A DNA stretch of 27,507 nucleotides from JBBQSN01 sp038213835 (GCA_038213835.1 JBBQSN010000021.1:1-27507), one strand, 5' to 3'. Counted from the first letter of the stretch, positions 1 through 9,714 are shown. Made by a program: numbers and translations. The notes: a model not told the origin generated them from the letters alone.

Positions 1-137
1 CGCTGCTCGGTCCGGCCGACCTCGGCGATCACCTCATCGACCAGCTCCGCAGGAAACACCCTGGTCAACACCCCCACCGACACCAGATCCGACAACCGAC
101 GATCCGACTCCGGCTTCCTCCAACCCGCTCTTGGCAT
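1..137 (-). CDS. IS4-family transposase, N-terminal part (runs off the window)
   Basis: The minus strand from an ATG at 137 reads MPRAGWRKPESDRRLSDLVS and continues with VGVLTRVFPAELVDEVIAEV to the window edge: 45 codons plus two bases. This matches the N-terminal domain of IS4-family transposases that are common in actinobacteria (Nterm_IS4 type: MPRAGW, then LSD, then the GVLTRVFP block). The DDE catalytic core would lie left of the window, so intactness cannot be judged. The inverted repeat should lie in 138-190, but its partner is outside and the element's end cannot be fixed. The element sits about 150 bp from a tRNA gene. Confidence 0.8.
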   Translation of the reverse strand, partial: MPRAGWRKPESDRRLSDLVSVGVLTRVFPAELVDEVIAEVGRTEQ

Positions 138-283
138 GCCGCCAAACTACACCCGTGTCACTCTAACTTAACGGTATTGGGGTTAGCCGTGGGCTTAAGG
201 GCGCTCACAACAGGCCAACGGCGGTCATGCGCGGTCAGCCGAGTCGAGGGGTAAACCGCCCCTGACCTGCGGGTTCGTGCTTG
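138..283. other. IS end / spacer between transposase and tRNA-Gly
   Basis: This 146-bp stretch is visibly less GC-rich at 150-195 (TGTCACTCTAACTTAACGG and onward) than its surroundings. That fits the non-coding terminus of the insertion sequence whose transposase starts at 137. A 5-bp inverted pair, CTAAC at 162 and GTTAG about 15 bp on, is visible but too short to call a terminal repeat. No gene is seen. Confidence 0.4.
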
Positions 284-355
<72 letters not shown>

Positions 356-397
356 ACGCCTGCCGAGGGCAGGTGCGCGCGACCAGGATAGAGCCGC

Positions 398-825
398 TCA
401 GCCGGCGCGGACGACCCGGTAGCCGTCGTCCGCGAGCGACACCGCCCACGGCCCGCTCGTCCACACCTCCCCGTCGACGCCCACCCTCGAGCCGGTCCCG
501 GGGTCGTGCAGGAGTCCGTCGGACCGCCCAGGTCTCCGGTCTGGACGTCGGGTCGGGGCAGGTCGACGGCCTCGCCGGTCCGGGCGTCGAGCCGCACCAG
601 CCACGGGTCGTCGGGAGTCGAGAGGTACAGGTCCGGCCACGAGACGGCGCGGACCAGGCCGGGGGTCTCGAGGAGCGCGGGGACGCCGGCGCACCCTTCC
701 GCCGACCACACCCGGGAGGGCTCGTCGTCCACGGGGGGTAGGTCGACCAGATGACGTGCCCGGCGTCGAGCCGGACCGACGACTCGGCCGTTGCACGGTC
801 GGCCGGACGGTTCCCGGCGCTGCAT
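398..825 (-). pseudogene. Frameshifted hypothetical protein gene
   Basis: No single frame is coding across this interval, but three minus-strand frames carry consecutive protein-like segments with G/C third positions: VRLDAGHVIWSTYPP (about 770-735), then VDDEPSRVWSAEGC through DARTGEAVDLPRPDVQTGDL (735-525), then SDGLLHDPGTGSRVGVDGEV to VVRAG and a TGA at 400-398. Adding one C to the C-run opposite 733-738 joins the first two. Adding one G near 522-526 joins the last two. An ATG lies at 825, but it is in the middle frame and the true start is unclear. The product is not recognised. The segment DPWLVRLDARTGEAVDL hints at beta-propeller-like repeats, but that is weak. Either the gene is decaying or the sequence has two single-base gaps. 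Confidence 0.55.
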
Positions 826-861
826 GACCTCAGGTGGCGCGGCAGTACCCTGACCGCGTCG

Positions 862-938
862 CGGGGTGTGGCGCAGCTTGGTAGCGCGTCCGCTTTGGGA
901 GCGGAAGGCCCCCGGTTCGAATCCGGGTACCCCGACCA
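862..938 (+). tRNA. tRNA-Pro (anticodon TGG)
   Basis: Acceptor strand CGGGGTG at 862-868 pairs with TACCCCG at 928-934, with one G-T pair. The D-arm is TGGCGCAGCTTGGTAGCGC. The anticodon stem TCCGC/GCGGA encloses loop TTTGGGA, giving anticodon TGG. The T-arm is CCCGGTTCGAATCCGGG. Discriminator A935 is followed by an encoded CCA at 936-938. The gene points toward tig. Confidence 0.97.
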
Positions 939-1261
939 CGATCGACCGCACGGCGCTGCGAGGGTGCCACCCGCCGGCACCAGGACGGGCGGCGTGCGCT
1001 CCCACCCGCGGCCCGGTGCGATCGGCGTGGGTGTCGACGTCCTGTGATCGGGCGGGTGCCGTGATCACGCGGCTCCCTTCGGGCCGGCGGGCGGCGGAGC
1101 GGCAGCGGGTCCGCCTGAACCGGCGGTTTCGGGCAGCGGGGGTCCGGCCGGTACAGTGGGCCGCTGATCCGGCCGTCCTGGCGCGCGTCGGCGCGCTGCC
1201 CGGGCACCGCCCGCGGCCGGTCCCCCGGTGCACCCCCGATCCAACCCTCTGGAGCCCCTGC
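939..1261 (+). promoter_or_regulatory. Region upstream of tig with candidate -10 and RBS
   Basis: No open frame here looks coding. TACAGT at 1152-1157 fits the actinobacterial TANNNT -10 box and would give a leader of about 100 nt; no convincing -35 is seen. GGAG at 1251-1254 lies seven bases before the GTG start at 1262 and is a good ribosome binding site. No terminator is evident after the tRNA. Confidence 0.4.
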
Positions 1262-2659
1262 GTGAAGAGCGACGTCGAGACCCTCAACCCCACCCGGGTC
1301 AAGCTGACCGTCGAGGTGCCCTTCGACGAGCTCGCGGCCAACATGGACGCGGCGTACAAGGCGATCGGCGAGCAGATCACCGTCCCCGGGTTCCGCAAGG
1401 GCAAGATCCCGGCCCGCATCATCGACCAGCGGGTGGGTCGCGGCGCGGTGCTCCAGGAGGCCATCAACGACGCCCTCCCGGGGCTCTACAGCAAGGCCGC
1501 GGACGAGGCGAAGATCCGCCCGCTCGGCCAGCCCGAGGTCGACATCACCGACGTGCCCGACCCCGCCCAGGGCGGTGACCTCAGGTTCACCGTCGAGGTC
1601 GACGTCCGGCCCGAGGTCACCCTCCCCGACTACTCCACCCTCGCGGTCCAGATCGACGACTTCGAGGTGACCGACTCCGACGTCCAGGAGCGTCTGGACG
1701 CCCTGCGCGAGCGGTTCGGCACCCTGGTGGGCGTCGAGCGCGCCGCGGGCGACGGCGACTTCGTCTCCCTCGACCTGGTGGCCATGATCGGCGACGAGGA
1801 GATCGACACCGCCAAGGGCATCAGCTACCAGGTCGGCGCCGGCAACATGATCGAGGGCCTGGACGAGGCCCTCACCGGCCTGTCCGCCGGCGAGGAGACC
1901 ACGTTCGAGGCCGCGCTCGCCGGCGGCGAGCACGCCGGCGAGACCGCGCGGATCACCGTCACCGCGGTCTCGGTCAAGGAGCGCGAGCTCCCCGAGGCCG
2001 ACGACGAGTTCGCCGAGCTGGCCTCCGAGTTCGAGACCGTGGCCGAGCTCAAGGAGGACCTCAGGAGCCAGGCCGCGCAGGCGAAGAAGTTCCAGGCCGG
2101 GCTCGGCGCCCGCGACAAGGTCCTCGAGGCCCTGCTCGCCGCCGTCGACGTCCCCGTCCCGGAGAAGCTGGTCGAGTCCGAGGTGCAGGCACACCTCGAG
2201 GGCGAGAACCGGCTCGAGGACGACGAGCACCGGGTCGAGGTGACCGAGGAGGTCACCACCGCCCTGCGCACCCAGTTCGTGCTCGACACCATCGTCGACA
2301 AGGAGGAGGTCCAGGTCTCCCAGGGCGAGCTGATCGAGTACCTCGTCGCCCAGGCCCCGCGCTACGGCATGGACCCCAACGCGTTCGCCCAGGCGGTCGA
2401 CCAGGCCGGCCAGGTGCAGGCGATGGTCGGCGAGGTCGCGCGCCGCAAGGGCCTCGCGGTGGTGCTGGAGGGCGCCACGATCACCGATGCCGCGGGCAAC
2501 CCGGTGGACCTCGACGACCTCGTGCCGCCGCGCCCGGCCGGTGAGCAGCCCGAGGCCGACGGCGACCAGCACGAGCAGGAGCACAGGGACGACGCCGAGC
2601 AGGCGGTCGACGCCTCGACGTCGATCCCGGCCGGCCAGGTGGAGCTCGACGAGCGCTGA
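1262..2659 (+). CDS. tig: Trigger factor, ribosome-associated chaperone and prolyl isomerase
   Basis: The 465-aa product is a cytosolic chaperone that binds the ribosome exit tunnel and meets nascent chains first. Its N-terminal domain carries the ribosome-docking signature GFRKGKIP at residues 43-50, the family's usual position. The FKBP-type PPIase domain follows at about 155-245, with GDFVSLDLVAMIGDEEID and GAGNMIEGLDEAL. The C-terminal domain forms the helical arms. The tail after about residue 420 is low-complexity, acidic and His-rich, as often seen in actinobacterial homologues. The GTG start at 1262 is chosen because GGAG lies seven bases upstream and VKSDVETLNPTRVKLTVEVP aligns with the family start. 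The frame is open upstream, but that part is not protein-like. tig precedes clpP1P2-clpX, a conserved linkage of folding and proteolysis genes. Confidence 0.97.
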   Translation: MKSDVETLNPTRVKLTVEVPFDELAANMDAAYKAIGEQITVPGFRKGKIPARIIDQRVGRGAVLQEAINDALPGLYSKAADEAKIRPLGQPEVDITDVPDPAQGGDLRFTVEVDVRPEVTLPDYSTLAVQIDDFEVTDSDVQERLDALRERFGTLVGVERAAGDGDFVSLDLVAMIGDEEIDTAKGISYQVGAGNMIEGLDEALTGLSAGEETTFEAALAGGEHAGETARITVTAVSVKERELPEADDEFAELASEFETVAELKEDLRSQAAQAKKFQAGLGARDKVLEALLAAVDVPVPEKLVESEVQAHLEGENRLEDDEHRVEVTEEVTTALRTQFVLDTIVDKEEVQVSQGELIEYLVAQAPRYGMDPNAFAQAVDQAGQVQAMVGEVARRKGLAVVLEGATITDAAGNPVDLDDLVPPRPAGEQPEADGDQHEQEHRDDAEQAVDASTSIPAGQVELDER

Positions 2660-2768
2660 TCCCGCGCTCGATCGGCGGCTGCACGCCTCTTCCTCGGTGT
2701 CCCCGAGCAGATGTGTTCGGGTGCCCGGGCAGGTTCCTGGGGTTCCCCGGGCAGCGACAGGGGCCGTG

Positions 2769-2782
2769 CGCCGACAGCGAAC
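2769..2782 (+). promoter_or_regulatory. Candidate ClgR operator upstream of clpP1P2
   Basis: The 14 bases CGCCGACAGCGAAC fit the core of the published ClgR consensus, CGCYNANRGCGWWS, at every position; the outer WNNW prefix does not match. ClgR is the actinobacterial activator of clp genes (shown in Streptomyces and Corynebacterium). The site ends 38 bp before a TAGGGT -10 box at 2821-2826, a suitable activator position. The assignment is by motif and context only. Confidence 0.5.
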
Positions 2783-2820
2783 AGCGGTCGGGTCGGGAGT
2801 GGCCCGCGCAGCCGCCGCGT

Positions 2821-2826
2821 TAGGGT
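2821..2826 (+). promoter_or_regulatory. Candidate -10 box for clpP1P2
   Basis: TTAGGGT fits TANNNT. It lies downstream of the ClgR-like site and would give an 80-nt leader to the GTG at 2913. A similar CTAGGGTCG is found upstream of ndk (25480-25488). No clear -35 is present, which would fit activator dependence. Confidence 0.4.
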
Positions 2827-2912
2827 CGATGACGGCCGACGGCAGCCGGTCCCCGCAGGCACGCTGCGACCCGGCCGCCGTCACACAGACGATGACGGAC
2901 GGAGCAACAAGC

Positions 2913-3545
2913 GTGGGCGACTACCAGCAGGCGGGTGCCGAGATCACGGCGCGCGGCAGCGGCCAGCCCTTCGGGCTCGACGACCACATCTTCCAGCGCC
3001 TCCTGCGCGAGCGGATCATCTGGCTCGGCTCCGAGGTCCGCGACGACAACGCCAACGCCATCTGCGCGCAGATGCTGCTGCTGGCCGCGGAGGACCCGGA
3101 CAAGGACATCTGGCTCTACATCAACAGTCCCGGCGGCTCGGTCACGGCCGGCATGGCCATCTACGACACGATGCAGTACGTCAAGCCCGACGTCGCGACG
3201 GTGGGCATGGGCCTGGCGGCCTCGATGGGTCAGTTCCTGCTCTCCTCGGGCGCCCAGGGCAAGCGCTACGCCACCCCGCACGCGCGGATCATGATGCACC
3301 AGCCCTCCGGCGGCTTCGGCGGGACGGTCACCGACATCCGGATCCAGGCCGAGCTGATCAACAACATGAAGCGGACGCTCACCGAGCTGACCGCCGAGCA
3401 GACCGGCCAGAGCGTCGAGCAGATCTCCAAGGACAACGACCGCGACCGCTGGTTCACCGCCGCGGAGGCCAAGGAGTACGGCTTCATCGACCACGTCGAG
3501 GCGCACTCCGGCGCCGTCGCCGGTGGTGGCGGCACCGACGCGTGA
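2913..3545 (+). CDS. clpP1: ATP-dependent Clp protease proteolytic subunit ClpP1
   Basis: The 210-aa serine protease subunit assembles with ClpP2 into a two-ring barrel that degrades substrates fed by ClpX or ClpC. The catalytic serine is S104 in GLAASMGQFL. The histidine is H129 in RIMMHQPSGG. The aspartate lies in the KDNDRDRWFTAAEA block. The substrate-strand motif YINSPGGSVTAGMAIYDTMQ is intact. The start was set at GTG 2913 because GGAG at 2901-2904 sits eight bases upstream. An in-frame ATG at 2892 would add seven residues but lacks a ribosome binding site. The gene is followed after 52 bp by clpP2, probably on one transcript. Confidence 0.95.
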   Translation: MGDYQQAGAEITARGSGQPFGLDDHIFQRLLRERIIWLGSEVRDDNANAICAQMLLLAAEDPDKDIWLYINSPGGSVTAGMAIYDTMQYVKPDVATVGMGLAASMGQFLLSSGAQGKRYATPHARIMMHQPSGGFGGTVTDIRIQAELINNMKRTLTELTAEQTGQSVEQISKDNDRDRWFTAAEAKEYGFIDHVEAHSGAVAGGGGTDA

Positions 3546-3597
3546 CACCCGCCCCGCCCCTGACACCAGCCCGCTCGACGGCCCCAGAGGAGTCCTC

Positions 3598-4284
3598 GTG
3601 ATCGACCCCAGCACCCCGCAGCTGCCCGGCGGCCTCGCCGGCCACCGGCCCTCCAGCCGTTACATCCTTCCTCAGTTCGAGGAGCGCACCGCGTACGGCT
3701 TCAAGCGCCAGGACCCGTACAACAAGCTGTTCGAGGACCGCATCATCTTCCTCGGCGTGCAGGTCGACGACGCCTCGGCCGACGACGTCATGGCCCAGCT
3801 GCTGGTGCTGGAGTCGATGGACCCCGACCGCGACATCACCATGTACATCAACAGCCCCGGCGGCTCGTTCACGGCGCTCACGGCCATCTACGACACGATG
3901 ATGTACGTCAAGCCCGACATCGTCACCGCCGTGCTGGGCCAGGCGGCCTCCGCGGCCGCCGTGCTGCTCGCCGCCGGCGCGCCGGGCAAGCGGCTCGCCC
4001 TGCCCAACGCCCGGATCCTGATCCACCAGCCGGCGCTGTCCAGCGGCGACTACGCGCAGGCCTCGGACATCGAGATCCACGCCAACGAGGCGGTGCGGAT
4101 GCGTACCTGGCTCGAGGACACCATCGCGCACCACTCGAACCGCAGCTCCGAGCAGGTCCGCCTCGACATCGAGCGGGACAAGATCCTCACCGCCGCGCAG
4201 GCCGTGGAGTACGGTCTCGTGGACCAGGTGCTGGAGTACCGCAAGGGTCGCACCGAGCAGCTTCCCTCGTCCTCGGCGTCCTGA
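3598..4284 (+). CDS. clpP2: ATP-dependent Clp protease proteolytic subunit ClpP2
   Basis: This 228-aa paralogue of the preceding gene is the second subunit type of the mixed actinobacterial ClpP1P2 protease. The catalytic serine is S118 in LGQAASAAAVLL, the histidine is H143 in ILIHQPALSS, and the IERDKILTAAQAVEYGLVD block holds the acidic residue. YINSPGGSFTALTAIYDTMM is conserved. AGAGGAG at 3586-3592 supports the GTG start. ClpP2 normally supplies the ring face that docks the ATPase, which suits its place just before clpX. The Ser-rich C-terminus (LPSSSAS) is short and probably disordered. Confidence 0.96.
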   Translation: MIDPSTPQLPGGLAGHRPSSRYILPQFEERTAYGFKRQDPYNKLFEDRIIFLGVQVDDASADDVMAQLLVLESMDPDRDITMYINSPGGSFTALTAIYDTMMYVKPDIVTAVLGQAASAAAVLLAAGAPGKRLALPNARILIHQPALSSGDYAQASDIEIHANEAVRMRTWLEDTIAHHSNRSSEQVRLDIERDKILTAAQAVEYGLVDQVLEYRKGRTEQLPSSSAS

Positions 4285-4434
4285 CGACGCACCTCCGAGG
4301 CGCCGCCGACGCACCGGCCGGTCACAACCCGACCGGACACGCGGTGGAAGGGCGCTGACACCGGAGCCCTCGGTGGTGTCCAATGAAGGTGGAGGTCGGC
4401 GTCCTCGCCGGCCCAGGAGGAAGGAACCGGATCC

Positions 4435-5715
<1,281 letters not shown>

Positions 5716-5723
5716 CCGAGCCG

Positions 5724-6464
5724 GTGGCACCTCTTCCCACCTCGCTCGCAGCGCCGGTCGGCGCCCTGGCCGCTGCTGCCGCAGGCGCGCTGTGGCGGCT
5801 GCGCCGTCCGCGCACGGTCCCGCCCACGAGAGCCGCGGTCGGCGTGTCGGCCGGGCTGGCCCGCCGCCTCGACGAGGTCGTGCGCGGCCGCGGCGACGCC
5901 TTCCGGCAGCAGTCGCCCACGACGTGCGGCAGCAGCTCGATCGCGATGTTCCGATTGCTCACCGACCGCGCCTACGCCGACGCCCTGCTCGACGGCACGC
6001 CCCAGGAGGTCGCGGAGCGCTGGGCCGTGCTGGAGCGGTCGGTCCAGGCGTCGACCAACCGCGCCGTCCGGTCCGGCGCCGGTGGCGGCCGGCTCAGGCT
6101 GCCGTGGCCGATCGCCCTGGGCACGCCGCCGTGGGGTCTGCGCGACGCCCTCGACGACCTCGGGCACGCGCGGTCGGTCCGGTTCCGGGTGCTGCGGGTC
6201 GACGGCACCGACCCCACCGACGTCGAGCAGGCGCTGGGCCGGCTGCGGGCCACGGTCGCCCGGGGCATCCCGGTGCCGCTGTACGTCGGCAACGGGCTGC
6301 TGCCCCGGCACGTCGTCCTGGCGGTGGCCGCCGGTCCGTCCTGGATCGACCTGTACGACCCGGGGACCGGCCGCCGGCACCGGGTCGAGCGGGTCGCCCT
6401 GTGCGAGCAGCGGGCCCGGATCAGCGGCTGGGACCGGCTCTGGGCGGTCGTCGTCCCGCGCTGA
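5724..6464 (+). CDS. Predicted membrane-tethered C39-like cysteine-protease-fold protein
   Basis: The 246-aa product is not a recognised named gene. An Ala-rich hydrophobic stretch at about residues 8-24 followed by RLRR looks like a membrane anchor or uncleaved signal. The rest resembles the papain-like C39 fold: QQSPTTCGSSSIAM (Cys68) matches the catalytic-Cys block, PRHVVLAVA (His196) the His block, and WIDLYDPGTG (Asp209/Asp212) the Asp block, in the usual order and spacing. The reaction is inferred; no substrate can be named. It starts at GTG 5724, eight bases after the clpX stop, so it is probably co-transcribed with clpX. No strong ribosome binding site is seen. Convergent with the next gene, 13 bp apart. 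It could instead be an inactive fold relative. Confidence 0.8.
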   Translation: MAPLPTSLAAPVGALAAAAAGALWRLRRPRTVPPTRAAVGVSAGLARRLDEVVRGRGDAFRQQSPTTCGSSSIAMFRLLTDRAYADALLDGTPQEVAERWAVLERSVQASTNRAVRSGAGGGRLRLPWPIALGTPPWGLRDALDDLGHARSVRFRVLRVDGTDPTDVEQALGRLRATVARGIPVPLYVGNGLLPRHVVLAVAAGPSWIDLYDPGTGRRHRVERVALCEQRARISGWDRLWAVVVPR

Positions 6465-6477
6465 CCCGGGGGGAGCC

Positions 6478-7008
6478 TCAGGCCTCGGCCTGCGCGCTGT
6501 CGACCAGCGCCCTGATCCGCGGGTAGCGGCGGCGCATCTCGTCCTCGTCGTCGAAGTCCCAGCCCTCGCCGAGGTCGGGCAGCGGCTCGGGGCTCGAGGA
6601 CGGTGGGAGGTCGCGGCCCGTGAGCTGCTGATGGGCTTCCCAGGCGGCGCCGAGGACGTCCTCGCACTCCACCTCGTAGAGCTCGTCGGTCGTGACCACC
6701 ACGGCCAGGGACTCCGGGTCGGCCAGCGCGGCCTCGAACACCGCCCGCCCCCGGCTGACCAGCCAGCCACGGAAGTAGTCGAAGCCGTCGTCGCCGCAGC
6801 CGCCGTTGAGCATGTACGCCGCGCCCCAGAGCGGCCACCGGTAGCCCCGGCGGCTGATCCGCTCGTACGCCTCGCCGGCCTCGACCACCTGGGCGGGCGG
6901 CAGCTGGACCAGCAGCGACACGAGCGTCTCGGAGACGGTCTCGGGGGAGTCGTCACCGGCCTCGGCGCGTGCGCGGTCGACCAGGGCCCAGTGCGCGTCG
7001 TCGTCCAC
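6478..7008 (-). CDS. DUF4240 domain-containing protein
   Basis: The 176-aa product has a DUF4240 domain over roughly residues 3-115. Its typical elements are visible: HWALVDRARAEAGD at the start, the helix LVSLLVQLPPAQVVEAGEAY, and the block YRWPLWGAAYMLNGGCGDDG followed by FDYFRGWLVSRGRAVFEAAL. No biochemical function is established for the family. The C-terminal third is acidic (GEGWDFDDEDEMRRRYPRIR), also usual here. Start: GTG at 7008 (VDDDAHWALV), the position where family homology begins. The gene follows valS on the same strand after 29 bp and is probably in its transcript, although no functional link to tRNA charging is evident. Confidence 0.88.
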   Translation of the reverse strand: MDDDAHWALVDRARAEAGDDSPETVSETLVSLLVQLPPAQVVEAGEAYERISRRGYRWPLWGAAYMLNGGCGDDGFDYFRGWLVSRGRAVFEAALADPESLAVVVTTDELYEVECEDVLGAAWEAHQQLTGRDLPPSSSPEPLPDLGEGWDFDDEDEMRRRYPRIRALVDSAQAEA

Positions 7009-7037
7009 GGCCGCATCCTCGCACGGCCGCCAGCCCG

Positions 7038-9605
7038 TCACTCGGCTGCGGCCACCAGCTCCACGTCCGAGACCACGACGTCGTCGCCGCCGGCCACCAG
7101 GTCGAGCGCCGCCACGCGTCCGGCGGCGCGCAGGTCGTCGGTCCCGGCGCGCACCCGGTCGAGGGCGTCCTGCGATCCGGTGACCACGGCCCGGCGCACG
7201 TCGGTGCGCTGCGAGACCTTGGCCTGCGACTTGGCGCCACGCACGCCGGCCAGGGCCGTGGCCACGGCGGTCAGCACCGCGGGGTCGCCGCCCTCGCCGC
7301 ACTCCTGCGGCACGGGCCAGGAGGCGCGGTGCACCGAACCGTCCTGCCACCACGACCAGGCCTCCTCGGTGGCGTACGGCAGGATCGGTGCGAGCAGCCG
7401 CAGCTGCACCGAGAGCGCAACGGTCAGAGCGGCTCTCGCCGAGGCGGCGCCATCGCCCTGGCCGTTGGCGCGTTCCTTGACCAGCTCGAGGTAGTCGTCG
7501 CAGAAGGTCCAGAAGAACCGCTCGCTGACCTCGAGCGCGCGGGTGTACTCGAACTCCTCGAACGCCGCAGTGGCTTCACGCACCGTGGTGGCCAGCCCGG
7601 CGAGCATCGAGGTGTCCAGCGGTTCGGTGACCCGTGAGACGTCGGCCGACTCGCCGCTGATGCCCAGCACGAACTTGCTGGCGTTGAGCACCTTGATCGC
7701 CAGCCGGCGGCCGACCTTCATCTGGGTCTCGTCGAAGGGCGAGTCCATACCCGGACGGGCCATCGCCGCGCGCCAGCGGACGGCGTCGGCCCCGAACCGG
7801 TCCAGGATCTCGGTGGGCACGACCGCGTTCCCCTTCGACTTGCTCATCTTCTTGCGGTCGGGGTCGACGACGAACCCGGAGATCATCGACCGGGTCCACG
7901 GCAGCGAGCCGTTCTCGAAGTGCGCCCTCACCACGCGGGAGAACAGCCAGGTCCGGATGATCTCGTGGGCGTGGGTGTTCAGGTCCATCGGGAAGGTGCG
8001 GGCGAACAGGTCGGGGTCGCGCTCCCAGCCGCAGACGATGTGCGGGCTCAGCGACGACGTCGCCCAGGTGTCCATCACGTCCGGATCCCCCGTGAACCCG
8101 CCCGGCCGGTCCCGCTGGTCCTCGGTGAAGCCCGGCGCGGCGTCGGACGACGGGTCCACCGGGAGCGACGCCTCGTCGGCGAGGATCGGCGCGTCGTGGT
8201 CCGCCTGCCCGTCGGCGTCGAGCGGGTACCAGACCGGGAACGCCACGCCGAAGTAGCGCTGCCGGCTCACCAGCCAGTCGCCGTTGAGGCCGCCCACCCA
8301 GTTCTCGTAGCGGTGCCGCATGAAGTCGGGCACCCAGGCCAGCTCCCGCCCGCGTTCCAGCATCGTCTCTCGCAGGTCGGCGTCCCGACCGCCGTTGCGG
8401 ATGTACCACTGCCGCGAGGTGACGATCTCGAGCGGCTTGTCGCCCTTCTCGTAGAAGTTCGTCATCCGCTGCGTGGCCTTGGGCTCGCCGTCGAGATCGC
8501 CGGTCTCCCGCAGGGCTTCGACGACCGCCTCGCGCGCCGAGAACGTGGTCTTGCCGGCGAGCTCGGCGTACAGACCCTCGCCCGGTCCGCCGGCCAGCCA
8601 CTCCGGCAGGTCGCGCAGCACCCGCCCGTCGCGGCCGACCACGGCGCGGGTGGGCAGCTGCAGCTCTCGCCACCACTGGACGTCGGTGAGGTCGCCGAAG
8701 GTGCAGCACATCGCGATGCCCGCGCCCTTGTCCATCTCGGCCGCGTGGTGGGCCAGGACGGGGATCTCGACGCCGAACAGGGGCGAGGTCACGGTGCTAC
8801 CGAAGAGCGGCTGGTACCGCTCGTCGTCGGGGTGCGCGATCAGCGCCACGACGGCAGGGATCAGCTCCGGTCGGGTCGTCTCGATGTGCACGGCGGTGCC
8901 GTCGGGCCGGTGGAACGCGACCCGGTGGTAGTGCCCCGGGTACTCGCGGGCCTCCAGCTCGGCCTGCGCCACCGCGGTCTGGAAGGTGACGTCCCACAGG
9001 GACGGCGCCTCGGACGAGTACGCCTCGCCGCGGGACAGGTTGCGCAGGAACGCCTTCTGCGCGACGGCGCGGGAGTCGTCGCTCACCGTCGAGTAGAGGG
9101 TGGACCAGTCGACCGAGAGGCCGAGCTGGCGCCACAGCGCCTCGAACGCCTTCTCGTCGACCGCCGTGAGCTCCTCGCACAGGCCGATGAAGTTGCGGCG
9201 CGAGACCGGGAGCTGCCGTTTCGGGTCGGGCTTGGCCGGCGGCACGAAGTCGGGGTCGTAGGCCACCGAGGGGTCGCAGCGCACGCCGTAGAAGTTCTGC
9301 ACCCGGCGCTCGGTCGGCAGCCCGTTGTCGTCCCAGCCCATCGGGTAGAAGACGGCCTTGCCGCGCATCCGCTGGAACCGGGCGACGAGGTCGGTGTGCG
9401 TGTAGGAGAACACGTGCCCCACGTGCAGCGAGCCGGAGACGGTCGGCGGCGGGGTGTCGATGCTGAACACCCGCTCGCGCTCGGCCGTGCGGTCGAAGGA
9501 GTAGACCCGCTCGTCCTCCCAGACCCGCGACCACTTGGCCTCCAGACCGTCGAGGGACGGCTTGTCGGGGACGGTGGCGGCGCGCTGCGCGGGGGCGTCG
9601 GTCAT
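7038..9605 (-). CDS. valS: Valyl-tRNA synthetase
   Basis: This 855-aa class I aminoacyl-tRNA synthetase attaches valine to tRNA-Val in the cytosol. The HIGH motif is HVGH at 61-64 (SGSLHVGHVFSYTHTD) and KMSKS is at 586-590. The block PMGWDDNGLPTERRVQN and the CP1 editing region with ETTRPELIPA between them place it in the ValS form found in actinobacteria and some alphaproteobacteria, rather than the E. coli form (inference from motif wording). The anticodon-binding helical domain follows the catalytic core. The C-terminus is short. The ATG at 9605 has GGAGG nine bases upstream. No T-box or other leader is seen in the 109 bp separating it from the divergent methyltransferase gene. Confidence 0.97.
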   Translation of the reverse strand: MTDAPAQRAATVPDKPSLDGLEAKWSRVWEDERVYSFDRTAERERVFSIDTPPPTVSGSLHVGHVFSYTHTDLVARFQRMRGKAVFYPMGWDDNGLPTERRVQNFYGVRCDPSVAYDPDFVPPAKPDPKRQLPVSRRNFIGLCEELTAVDEKAFEALWRQLGLSVDWSTLYSTVSDDSRAVAQKAFLRNLSRGEAYSSEAPSLWDVTFQTAVAQAELEAREYPGHYHRVAFHRPDGTAVHIETTRPELIPAVVALIAHPDDERYQPLFGSTVTSPLFGVEIPVLAHHAAEMDKGAGIAMCCTFGDLTDVQWWRELQLPTRAVVGRDGRVLRDLPEWLAGGPGEGLYAELAGKTTFSAREAVVEALRETGDLDGEPKATQRMTNFYEKGDKPLEIVTSRQWYIRNGGRDADLRETMLERGRELAWVPDFMRHRYENWVGGLNGDWLVSRQRYFGVAFPVWYPLDADGQADHDAPILADEASLPVDPSSDAAPGFTEDQRDRPGGFTGDPDVMDTWATSSLSPHIVCGWERDPDLFARTFPMDLNTHAHEIIRTWLFSRVVRAHFENGSLPWTRSMISGFVVDPDRKKMSKSKGNAVVPTEILDRFGADAVRWRAAMARPGMDSPFDETQMKVGRRLAIKVLNASKFVLGISGESADVSRVTEPLDTSMLAGLATTVREATAAFEEFEYTRALEVSERFFWTFCDDYLELVKERANGQGDGAASARAALTVALSVQLRLLAPILPYATEEAWSWWQDGSVHRASWPVPQECGEGGDPAVLTAVATALAGVRGAKSQAKVSQRTDVRRAVVTGSQDALDRVRAGTDDLRAAGRVAALDLVAGGDDVVVSDVELVAAAE

Positions 9606-9714
9606 GGTCCGGATCCTCCCAGAGCAGGCACCGGCAGGGCGAACCGGTCGGGGCCGGTGGCACGGTGACCGAATGCGGTCGACAGGACGAGCCCGCCCGG
9701 GCGAGGGTCGGGGC
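9606..9714. other. Divergent intergenic region valS / methyltransferase
   Basis: This 109-bp gap must hold promoters for both directions. The valS ribosome binding site (CCTCC at 9615-9619 on the plus strand) is visible. Small GC palindromes such as GCCCGCCCGGGCG near 9691-9703 are present, but no confident -10/-35 pair is found. Confidence 0.3.

Noticed and set aside
830..2884. Long minus-strand open frame opposite tig
   Set aside because: It mirrors the codon pattern of tig (Leu/Val/Asp/Gly-rich with no domain) and arises from high GC. Tig is certain on the plus strand.
9606..9714. T-box leader for valS
   Set aside because: No TGGTACCGCG-like sequence and too little space were found in the 109-bp gap.
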